Source: Neodontobutis hainanensis (Eukaryota > Chordata > Actinopteri > Gobiiformes > Odontobutidae). From it: DNA of 64,000 nt. Shown one piece after another: positions 1 to 11,400 of the stretch (position 1 is its first letter; each line of letters begins with the position of its first letter). The notes under the pieces are model-generated. The model was given only the letters and a program-made list of their open reading frames with translations. It searched no databases and had not been told where the DNA came from. The position numbers were made by a program, and so were the translations under genes. Location of the stretch: NCBI GenBank assembly GCA_024349245.1, contig JALDNG010000041.1:2288001-2352000 (forward strand). The letters run 5' to 3'.

Positions 1-1505
1 TTAAAGAGCTCTGTATTGGAAGACACAGGAGAGGACACACATTTGCGGTCAAAAGCCAACCCTTTCCTTGATGTTCCACATGACAAAAATGCAATAGTTA
101 GTAAAGAAGGATTTCTCCAGAGGAAGCTTCATGCTGATATTGATGGCAAACGCAGTAAGTACACACAGATAAAACACTGTTCTAATTGTCAGAAGATCTG
201 CTCTGTCGTCATTTCAATGGATTTGCTGATTTGATTTCAGCTCCGTGGGGAAAAAGAGGCTGGAAGCTTTTTAATACTGTGCTGCGTGGGATGGTACTTT
301 ATTTCCAGAAGGTGCATTTTTCAGTTAAAGTGATGCCCTGAATTTTCTGCAAACACTTGTCTGATGTTGTCATTTGATGTTGTTTGTGTCAGGACGATTG
401 CAGAAAGGAGCAGCAGATTAATGAGGAGGTGGTGAGTGTTCACCACTCTTTGGCCAAAAAGGAGGCCGATTACACCAAAAGGTCACATGTGTTTCGTTTG
501 CAAACTGCAGACTGGAGAGTTTTTCTCTTCCAAGCGTCGTAAGTCACAGAGAAGCTGGCGATTTATGTATATTGAAAAAACAAGGTCTTGTATCATTGTT
601 GTCTCTGTTTAGATCCAAAGCAGAGATGAATTCATGGATTAATCGCCTTAATCTGGTGTCAGCACTTCACTCGTCGCCTCCTTTTCCCGCTGCTGTCGGC
701 TCCCAGAAGAGATTCTGCCGACCGATTCTCCCCGCCTCACAGTCTGCGAATACTCTGGTAAAGATGCACGTCTGACTTATTTTCATACTTATTGTGGAGT
801 TGTTCACATTACTAATGCTAGGTGTTTTTACCGTTTTAAGAATATTTTAAAATTATAACTCACAAGTAGATTTTAGTAGAGTTTAGTCCTATTATTCCCA
901 AACGCTACATCAAGTTCTTTTCTAGACAAAACACAATTGTGGTTCATCTGCTGTTTTATAAATACATTGGTATAAACATAGGAGTTTTTCTTTGCGGTCC
1001 TTTCAGGAGCGTCAGTTGCAGACATATGCAGGAATGCTGGAGTCTTTCAGAGCTGACCTGTCACACCTCCATCAAATTCCACTAGATGGCAGAAGAGCTA
1101 AAGCCAGGAACCCGGACGAGCAACGAGCAGAGTACCTAGAGCATGAGGTACACAGTCACATTATATACACTTAAAAGTTGTTTTTATTTGTTTGCACATA
1201 ATATTTTTCACTGGTTTTAGATTTGTCGCTATGAGGCCTACATCCAAGTGCTGGAGGCTTGGAGGAGCGTAAACAAGTCTGGCAAAGGCACATTGAATAC
1301 TGCAGATCTGCACCAATTTGATAATGTTCTGTGTGCTGAGGATGCAGAGGCAGAAATGGAGGATGGTGGACTGAAGAAATCCCACTCCAGCCCATCTCTG
1401 GAACTGGAGTTGGCTCCTCCCACTGTGGTCAAAGTCAGGCGTAACATCTCTGAAAGACGGATAAATCGTAAGGCTATTGTTCCCAGATGGAATAAAGAGG
1501 CTTGA
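1..1505 (+). CDS. psd4: PH and SEC7 domain-containing protein (PSD/EFA6 family, probably psd4), 3' end
   Basis: Last six coding exons of an EFA6-type exchange factor for ARF6, which acts at the plasma membrane and on endosomes; the SEC7 domain lies outside the window. Exons, all with GT-AG borders and in frame: 1-154, 241-311, 393-538, 613-757, 1007-1147, 1221-1505 (313 residues plus stop). Visible parts are the PH domain, opening at GFLQRKLHADIDGKR, then GKRGWKLF, VLRGMVLYFQK, the HHSLA motif, TADWRVFLFQA and the PH C-terminal helix MNSWINRLNLVSA, followed by the family's PPFPAAVGSQKRF and a helical C-terminal region (ERQLQTYAGMLESF, EYLEHEICRYEAYIQVLEAW). The psd4 name rests on tail-to-tail adjacency to pax8, as for human PSD4 and PAX8; from residues alone another PSD paralogue is possible. 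The tail is Ser- and charge-rich and ends NKEA. Confidence 0.88.
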
Positions 1506-2010
1506 AGTTGCAGCTGAATTGAAATTTCCTGAAACTATAGGTATCCAAAAACACTGGGTAGAGTAACACCAAAGTCCTACATCTACACCTTACCGTGGCA
1601 GGTATTTTTATGTTGTGCACTTTTTTAAGAAACAACCTCAGGGGATCTGTTACAATTAAACTCTTACATTATGATGGAAAACAATTTATTTTTATGAATT
1701 AAAATGTCTGGACCTAATTTATTTTGTTCTTTAGCTGTTCTCCACATGGTACTAACTAGATGTGTGGTTTTAATGTGAGAACCACCAGAGGGTGCTCATG
1801 TAGAAGTGAATGATGTTACTAGTTGTCAGGTACTTGTCATTTTTAACACTTCCTTATTTGCACTTTTCATGTCTTATAAATGTTACTTTTATATTGTCAG
1901 TGTGTTATATTGTCACTGTTACTCTTTACCTCTATATGAAGGATTTATTTTCAATGTTTGTTCCAGTGTACTTATTCTTTGGAAAAAATAAAAACGCCTC
2001 TTTGACCATG
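1506..2010 (+). other. psd4 3' UTR with poly(A) signal
   Basis: AT-rich sequence after the psd4 stop. A canonical AATAAA lies at 1987-1992, followed by a T/G-rich stretch suited to 3' end formation. Short ORFs here have no coding signature. Confidence 0.6.
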
Positions 2011-5000
2011 AGTTGTAAAAATGTTTGACTCAGCCTTTGATTTTTAGTAACTACTTATGCAATCCTTTCCTAAGTTACTTTTACTCAAGTCAAATTCTAA
2101 ATAATACAGTATTGTTTTTTAAGTGTATTATTTATATATATAAAAAATTGTGTACAATATCTGAGTTAAAATGGTCCTAAGTGTGACTAAAGAAGTCAGT
2201 GCCTTGAATCTTTCTTAACTCACAGACGTTTGTCAGCCTGAAACAACCAACAATAGTTGTCCATGGTTTTCCTGCTTTATTATAAAGTTACACATTCCTG
2301 CTAAATGGGCCACAACACAAGCCACAGGAATGTGATGCACAAATTGCAAACACAATGAAAAGTGTGGGTAATACAACCATCCCATTTGAAGTCAGTGCAC
2401 ACTTAGAGCCGGTGTTCCCGCTTCATTTATTTAAAGGTTAAAGTGATAATACTCTTTTTTTTCTGAATAAAAGCTGTCTTCATTCATTCAATGGCATAAC
2501 AACGGCTCATTAAGATAAAGTCAGATTTTGTAGATGAGGATGACTGATGGCCCCTGAGAGTGACAGGGGGGCTGAAAACCCACAACCTACATGCTCTCAA
2601 TGTTCAAAATGTTGGAGGTCGGACCGCCGCTTGTTTCCCAGATCAAATCAAAATGTTTTAATAGTGTGGTACATGTTGGGGAGTAATCAGTGCTTGTTTG
2701 GTGCCGGCGTCACAGAAGAGCTCTTGACCAAAAGGTCTTCTCACATGGCCTGTGGACCATGACTTCAGCAGTGGTGGCCTTGTTTTGGAGAGCCATCTCT
2801 TTGCGCCTCTCCAGCATCAATAATGGCTGCTTAGAGCAGCAGGGGCTGCATTAGCTGCTGGGTTCAGAGGGCATCCTTCCCAAGGAATTGGCCTGTTTTT
2901 GTCCCATCTGCACAATTCCATTCTCTAGTCTGGAGAGCTTTGTATGACTCAGTCAGGCCTGGATGAGTAATTAAAAAGGCAAGAACTCAAGTTGTGATCA
3001 TTAGAGACTTGTCTAGCATGTTTTTTGCTTTTTGTTTCCTGCCTCAAGCCCCTGACACACTGTGTTACTTTGAACATTGCTCAATTTCAACATAGGTTCT
3101 GAAATGGCCAGTAAATACAGGGCAAAAACACCTGAAAACTCAGCACACTAACAATTTTTTTTAAATGCAGAAACTGGCCTCAATGCTTCTCTTGACGCAC
3201 ATTCTCCATCTGCTGCTGATGCCTCACACGCTCTACTTGTTACTTTTTATCTCTTATCTACATTAACACTTGATTTTCCCCGCTCTAGCATTTGCAGTCC
3301 TCCCTCCTCTGTTTTTCCATCTTTTTGCTCTTGACTGCTGAGTCCAGGGCCCTTCAAGTCTCTCAAAGGTCCTTTTAGAAAGTTTGTTTTTTGAGCCAGG
3401 CGCCATCCCTATTTTTTTGTGCTAGAGTTTTTACTAAGTTTACAGGGATGATACTGTTTTTGTATTTTTATGCATTTGGTGGAATATATTATTATTATTA
3501 TTATTATATATTTTATACCTTTTCATTTTGCAGTCGTTTAAAAACTATATGCTAGTGAAGATGAAAATCTTTTAAAATCACAGACAGGATTGCCTTTTCA
3601 AGTTCCCAGACATTTTCATTTTGTGTGCCAGACCAAACATGACGCTGTCTTTAGCTTTTCTTACAAATGCTAGTTTTTATAGCATACAGCCTTTCATGGA
3701 AAGATTTAAAGCAAGTGCCTTGCTTAAGGGCATTTCAACGCCTGACCTCTCTTTGCCCTCTCTTTCTCCACATACATTTCTGCCTCTGACAACACTCCTC
3801 AGGCAGCTTTTAAGATGCAGGACTAGGACAAACATACCGGACGGGAGCTTGAAGCTAGGACAGAGTGGGTTAATGCAACTTAAAGAATGTCTGAGTCCTA
3901 ATCCTCATCTTATCTCATCTTTTAAACATTTGACTTTGGTTTGGCATCATGTATAAAAGTATGACTTCTTTGTTTCATTTATAATATTTAGTGACCGCAG
4001 CATTTGAACAAATGAGGACTGGGAGGTTTAAGCCATTTTTCCACTGCGCTTGTCTCCCTGGCCTCTGCAGGTCAAGCGTGTCCCTGAGGGCAGTACCCGA
4101 TACCAAGCAGATTTTATCCACCTCAGTGTATAAAGTGTTGAATGTATGTGTGCTTTGAAAGGTGTGTTTTTCTTGATGTCTTTCAGTCAATAGTAGCTTC
4201 CTGCCTTCAGGGCCTGTGTGTTGTTTAATTGGCCAGTCCGACAGAGGGCACCTGTGTTTCCTCCCCGCCTCCAGTTCCTCAACACAAACTCCCTCTGTTT
4301 GACCGCTATGGTGCCATTTTTTATTCCAGGTGCATTATTGTCAAAGGCGGAGGAGATGGGGCAGCTTCTTGAAATCTGAGTAAGGTGTAACCATTTGAAG
4401 TGCACTCATGTTTCTCATTCCTCTCTCAGTTTAGTGATGATAGTGGTCGACCACTTTAGTCCACATTAGTGCTTCTGCAGCTGATACATACCTTCATCAT
4501 TTTACAGACACTATGTAAAACAGTTTTCAGCTAGAATATTAATTTGAATAAAAGACACTTGTTCAATAGCTTATTGATGCAAATATATAATCATCTATGT
4601 ATTTAGGCACACTGATGGTTTAGATGGTGTGATAACGTTTAGAGCAGCAGAATCATCGTGACTTTAAATGTGGTATGGTTGTTAGCAACAGACAGGCTGT
4701 GTTTATGATTTCATGTTGTTGATAGTTCCATCTGCATTTTGCAACAGATGATTAAAAACTGTTTTCCACTGTTGAGTCCGTGTGGACTGTGGACTCAGTT
4801 ACCTGTTCCTGGTAATTGTGGAGCTCATTGTGTTTTCACTATGTCATATAAAAACATTTTTACAAATACACTACAGTCTTTGTAGCCACTTAAAACAATG
4901 CCATTCTCCCCTGACCTCTGTCATCTACATGTTTTATTAGCCCTGAGAATTGCATGTATCAGAATATTTTATTTATTGGACTTTTCTTTATAGACCATAG

Positions 5001-7706
5001 AGGTGATGGTTTATGAACCCCAGGTGCTCTGCAGTTTCCAGAATTCTTAGAACTGTCCACCTGGCCACATTTAAAGTTACTAACATTGCCATTTCTGCCA
5101 TCCTGGTGCTTGGTTGTACTTGATGGCTGCCTATGTGTTATAATAAGCAACTGACCTGATCCCTTCCCTCTGTATAAAGCGTTATCTCATTCTGAAAAAT
5201 TATATTTATTCAAATCAAATGTGTTTTCTAGAAGACCACAGAAATCTAAAAGCAGGTGGAACAGACGCACCTACATGACCATTTGTGTTTTAAAACAATA
5301 GCATCTGTTGCAGCTCACACTCTGCCAGCCTACATACCACTTACTTGCCAGACTGAATTGCTAGGCCAGTGTGTCGAACCCACAGATAAGTGCAGCACTT
5401 TCCAGATGACTGGCACAGGATAACCCCGACCTGTCATACCACTGATTGCCCCACACTCCTCTGCTGCCTTTTTGGCAGCAATTTCTCCAGGGGCCCACAT
5501 TCAGTCTTGGAGTTAGTCCCCATAATGGTAATGGGACACATTGCTTTGTCCTCCACAGAGTTTTATCACACAGTTTCTCTTTGGACAGTCTCTCTTGCCC
5601 TGTCGAATCATCACCCATACACACACATTGTCACAGCTCTACCAGGCCTCTGTGTTAGATTTAGTAACTCCCAGACGCCCCGTCCCGCCAGCTTTGTCTG
5701 CCCTCAGCTGTTCCGGCCCGGTGCCTGTATTGTGCTGCCGGGCTCATTACTAGTACCACTGTGGCCCAAAAGCTCCTTGCTAATAGGCCCTCAGAGAGAC
5801 AGACAGGAGCTTTTTTTTTAACTGTGGCTTGTGTGTTGCTGCTTTTTTTTTTTGTATTTAGGCACCAAAACTGTTAATGTTTAACGTTTGTGGCTGTTAT
5901 TTCTCTGGCGTGTCGTCAGCTGGCCGAACATTTTAACATAAAGCCCAGCTAAAAGGTTTGCCTCATCCCTGTGAGACTTGAAAGCTCGTCTGCATGCACA
6001 TGTATATAAATCTATATGAATGTGTGTGTTTCTGCATGCCTGAGCAGAGAACCGGAAAGAATGAGAGTCCAGTCATTTGATGGACTGTCTGGAGCGGGCC
6101 GGGGCACTTGGACGATAATTGGATGAAGTGCAGCTATTGTTTAAAGTTTACAGAGTGGTATTCAGTGTGTACAGAAGAGAGATACAAAAAAAGGGGTGTA
6201 GAGGTGGGTTAGAAGCCCAGTGAAATGTGAGCAGGGTGAGACGGGTAGAAAGATGAGCGTATACTGTAAACAGAGAGACGTCAGGACTGATTAGCGTCAA
6301 CTCAAAGATGCTCCTCGGACTCAACTGATATTGCGTATGTTAAGTGGTGGTCTTAGAAGTCAGACAATAGGCCTTGTGTGGTCTGATTTAGGAGTTATGT
6401 AATTAAGAATGAGGAGTTTTAAAAAGATGAATCAGGCCATGAACTATACAGACATTTTTGAACTCATCGTTAGTGCAGATGCTCAAATGGTCTAATGAAG
6501 CCAAAACCCATTAAATAAGTTTCCACTCAAGATTTACACCACATAGTGAGAAGGAAAATAGAATGAACAGAAGATACTCTTTTACAGATTTAAAAAAATA
6601 TATATACTAAAATAAAAACTAGTGAGAAAGCCATGACAAAAGGCTACTTTACTTTTCTTCACATAGATTAATTACAGTGTTTCAAAAGATACCTGAGGTT
6701 TTGTAGCAAGTGGAGCCCGATCAACCACTGGGACCCTCTGTATCCTGTATTGGGATCCTCTAGGAGTGTTGAACAGCAGGACAGTAGAACTTCTAGAGGC
6801 TGTTTTCACAAATAAAATCTTTAGAACAGTTCAAAACTTTGTGCTTTATGTGACACTTCACTGTTAATCTTTAAGTTAACAGACCTTGTGTTACTTTATC
6901 ATGATCTATTTAAACTTAGGAACTATATTTATTCTAGGTTGCTTTTATTTTGTCGGTGCGGGTGGCTAAACCAGACGTTTCCATGACAACAGCGTCGAAT
7001 AAGTAGGCCTTCTAAGTTTTAATAATGTTAGGCCTATTGAGTGAATGTTTGAGATTAAAGGTTAGAGAGACACCTACCTGTCGTATGAGTTTTTTTTTTC
7101 ATTCATATTGTTTGCTTTTCCAGTTCATTTGACCCTTACTAAAGTCGTTTCCCTTTGAACTACGTGAAGTCCGTTTAACACCTTCAGGCTAAACTGTTAT
7201 GGCATAGCCTACCTTTTTCCTTTCGTCCGGCTCAAAAAAGCACATTCAAGGACTGAACAAACAAATTTAACGCGGTAAACTAACTGGGCGTACGGTGTTG
7301 TTTTTTTTCCACATGCGCATGAGCTCATCGCGGAAGGAGGCACCAGGTGGGTCGCGGCACCGCCGAACCGTGGCCTCGTTATCCCTCCGCCTTAATGAGA
7401 CCACAAAGAGCCGCCCAATAATTGCAAATAAAAATACATGATGCAGAAAATAAAAAAAAGAAATTAAACAGATGTGCGTGTTTTCAGGATCATTGATTTG
7501 GTCTTTTTTAAAAGCTGCGTGGCAAAAAATAGAAGCATTTCAAAACAACTTCAATTGGCAAGTTTATAGTCAAATATAATACTGTTGTGTAGCCTAATAG
7601 TAGCCTAACCTGTTTTCAACCTAATTATAAAAACAAAACAAAAAACAACAAGGCTCCATTAACATTAACAATGAAGAAAAATCACTTAATTTTAAATTTT
7701 CCATGC
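2011..7706. other. psd4-pax8 intergenic region
   Basis: No exon-like ORF could be supported. It holds a short TTA microsatellite near 3487-3510, T-runs near 5811 and 5845, and a CpG-dense block at about 7260-7420. Unique-looking sequence around 4.2-6.4 kb could include regulatory elements of the neighbouring genes, but sequence alone does not show conservation. Confidence 0.5.
7260..7420. promoter_or_regulatory. CpG-dense block with homeodomain-like flank, downstream of pax8
   Basis: CpG dinucleotides cluster here (ACGCGG, GCGTACGG, TCGCGG, CACCGCCGAACCG) in otherwise AT-rich, CpG-poor DNA. An ATAATTGCAAATAAA-type AT-rich motif follows at about 7418-7432. It could be an enhancer, an unannotated promoter or a CpG island; function is inferred from composition only. 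Confidence 0.3.
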
Positions 7707-8454
7707 TTTAATTAAAATAATCTTTTAGAAATTCATATTTACATGTTCAATAATATTAATATCAGAATAAGAAAAAATAGTTACAGTTCTTACCAAACAT
7801 TAGAACATCAGCATGACAACAAACTAATGCATTTCAAGCTGTATTGGTTTTTCATACACCAATCACCACCCCCTCCCTTTACGTCATTTTCAGTCAAATT
7901 GCATCAGTTTCCCATAAGCAATTAATGATTTACAATATGTACATATTGCTAACAGACAACATCTTTCAAAGAATTCATCAGCATTTGTTGGACTCATGAA
8001 AACAGTTAGAAAACAACTCCCAGAAAATATAACTGGAACAACAGTAAAGGATTCTCAAAAAGGGTAGTGTAAACAATGCAGGCATAGTTCAGTATAAAGA
8101 CGTTGCATATTCCTGGATCAGTCTGAAGCTGTAGTTGTGTGAAAACTTTGGCCAAAACAATTTTAGACTTTGAAAATCTGACTAATGCAGAAAAATGCAC
8201 CATGTGGGATGAGATGCCTGTAAAAATGAACCCCAGGAGGAGTTTAAACTTACATTGTGTAAACGTGTAAGAGTCAGAGATATACTCCAATAAATTAGAT
8301 GAGTAATGACAAAAACATCAATGTGGACCAAAATCAGTTGGCCTCTTCATCAGCAGAGTATCAACTTAACATCCATGGTCGGAAATCACACGTGCCAGCT
8401 GTTCTTCCTGCTCTGTGTTGGTGTATTCTAGGTCCATTTGCCCGTCTCTGGTGA

Positions 8455-11400
8455 CTAAAGGTGATCGTAGGCAGCTGCAGACGGTGGGGCTGTGCGGGAC
8501 GCAGAGCTGTAGTAGTACGGCGAACCTGCAGGGGGGAAATACAATGTATGCCCTTAGAGCTGAAGGTGTGGAGATTTGTTTCTATATTTTGTGACTGGAC
8601 AGCAGATGGCTGAGCTTGTTTGTCCTGCTACTAGGGGATTGCTTTAGACTTAACCCCTGTCCAGACTCTTAGGAAATAATCATTTGGAGAAAAAGACTTT
8701 CCTTTTTTCGAGCAGTAGACAGTTGAAAATAAAGCAATAAATGGAGCTTGAATTCAAGACAAATAAAAATGTGTAGTTGTCATTTGTAGTTCTCCTTTTT
8801 CAGAGTTAATGTATTCTAAGTTTTGAGAATATTGTCTATTTGCAATTATTCATAATCAGGCATGGTTTATAGCTATTTTTTGTATATAGTCTTAACTTGG
8901 GCCTTAATTAAAAAATAACAAGTATATAACTTCATACTTTAGGTTATAAGCAGAGTTAACCACAAAGTTTCATGATGATGAGCATTCTTAATAGAATTAT
9001 CAAAATCAATGAATAAATGATGATTTGTGAAGCTCTGTACTGTGTGTTCTTGAATTGAATAAGCTTTAATGAGTATTTTGAAATGAATATAGAAGATCTT
9101 AAAATGTGCTCTCTTTGAATCTTTCACTCTATGATCAAAATTAATCTTAGTACATATACTATAAATTCAATACAATTAGGATATGGCATTTTTATTTATA
9201 TTTTGTGAAAATCATTAGCAAGTACATGTCATACAAAGGCTCAAAACTACATCTTTCGTTGTAAAATCCACACATGCTCTGTTATGAGTTTTTTACACAC
9301 CTAGTATGCTGGAGTTAGTGAACCTCCAGGCCTCACTGTAGGAAGTATATGGTGAATGGCTGTAGGACTGACCGGAATAATCTGCACCTGCTGGAAGACA
9401 AAAAAAAAACCAAAACAATACCAATCAAACTTCAGATCTAAATTTATTCCATGAAACATGCTAAAGATAAGGCTTGTTATAAAAAAAAAACCTGGACAAA
9501 CAATTTCACCGCCAGCTTTGTAGTACTGGGCTGTTTGTGTCTGTGCTCAGCTTTAGCTCATAATTCACCAACAGTTAGTGCAGCCTGTAAACCATTAATC
9601 TGCAGTGCAGGTGGGTGGCTCAGGGTAAAATCCCTCGACCCAGTGGTGCGTGCATGGGGCTATAGCCTCTCAGCTTTCTCAAAGCACTCAGCCGCCTGCA
9701 TCATGCTCTCCTTCTCTTGTCCTCTCTCTGTTCTACACTTCCTGGTTCAGCCTTAGTTTTACTCCTCTCTCACTTTTATTTTTTTAACATTTCAATATCT
9801 AATTGGTAATTATGTTGGCTGGAATGAATCCCTCCACCCTCCTCGTCTTGCTCCTCTCCTAACTCCCCCTCCCACCGTTCTTCCACTCCGTAATTGTGTA
9901 TCAACGCTTCCTTGCAGTGAGCCCACCAGAAAAATAATAAATCAGACCCTCTCATTTCGCGCTTCGAGGAGCAGACTTCAAATAAAAAAAGGCACATCAC
10001 ACACATATTTGACTCACTATACTTGTGAGGACGGTTCTTGGCATTCTTAAGCCCATTCTTAACGCAATACCTAACCATTTTCTTAGCACTAAACATACAT
10101 ATAACCAGGTTTTGGCAATTGAAGTGCCCAGTTGTAGTTTGGTATTCAACAATTAGCTCCAATCAGAGAGAGCTTTGAACAGCAAGCATCTCTAATATCA
10201 CCAGGATATGATATTTCTTCTTCAAAAACCTCTGCTTAGTTCTACATTTCTCTGCCCTCACTGCCAGATTAAAATGAAACAGCCCCATATGCATATTTTT
10301 GTTGGTATCTCACATTGACATCTTTGGGATACAAAGGACTGCGATCTCTTAACCCTCTAATAATTTACACTGTTTTCATTTTTTGTCCGCTTGGATCAGC
10401 TTGTATCCAGGTCAAAGTCCTTACTGCAATAGGAAAACAAGGAAGGCACCCAGACACTAGACCTCCTCCTCTTGTTTCATGCACAGATTTTTATACCCCC
10501 TCTGCCCAGCCCACCGCCCTGCATCTCTCTCCTGGGCCCCCTGGTTCCCATGGCGATGTGTGGTCAGAGGTGTCTGGATGGGGGTGTGGGCAGCAAGGCG
10601 GAACCCCCAGCCTGTTCTCGTGTACCCCCTGGGCGCAAGTGCAGCCGCGCACACCGCATACATCCACACAGGCACACCAACACTGTTCAGCACATTGCCA
10701 AGGCTACTCATTAACAGAGCCAGCCTCCTGTTAATCTACAAACCCCACGAACCGTTTCTCTTTCTTCCATCATCACCTTCATTTGGCCAAACCTCTTGGT
10801 AACTGAAGCTTAAGATTTAGTCTATATTTCTCATCAGAGGTTTAAGTTAAAGGTGATATTTACCTGCTACCATGCCAGCGATAGCAGAGGAGGAGTATCC
10901 TGTTTGTCCTGGAGATGGGATGTGTGGTGGATAGCCTGGTAGGGTGGAGCTCACCATGTCACGCCCTGAAAATACGCACAAAATAAACTCTCAACAGAAG
11001 CAACAAAATTATAATTTTTTACTAAACCTTATTCACATAGTTATATATTTTTTATTATTATATAACTAATAAATGTTAAATTAAAGGATATGCAATACCT
11101 TATTATAGGTAAATGTCAAAAAGATACATCAAGGATCCAGACACAATGCAGTGCACATTTGTCTGTGTGTGTGTTATGACCAAAAGCATGAAAGTGATGG
11201 ATGCCTGTGTTACCTGATATGATAGACTGGCTGCTGAACTGGCCGTACATAGGTGCATGATGGGAGAATGAGCTGATGGCATTGGGAAAATGGTTGGAGC
11301 TGCTGCAGCTGCTGTTGACAGAAACAGGCTTCTGCAAAGCCTGTAGCTCCACAAAAGCTAGGTTTGATGATGTCATGTTTGGGGAAGTGCTGGTGCTGGT

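Noticed and set aside
5390..5821. 143-codon plus-strand ORF between psd4 and pax8
   Set aside because: Low-complexity Ser/Pro/Leu-rich frame with other frames also open, no splice sites in phase and no recognisable domain.
10315..10802. Overlapping ORFs of 80-139 codons in a pax8 intron
   Set aside because: Several frames on both strands are open because of GC-rich composition; nothing resembles a protein family.
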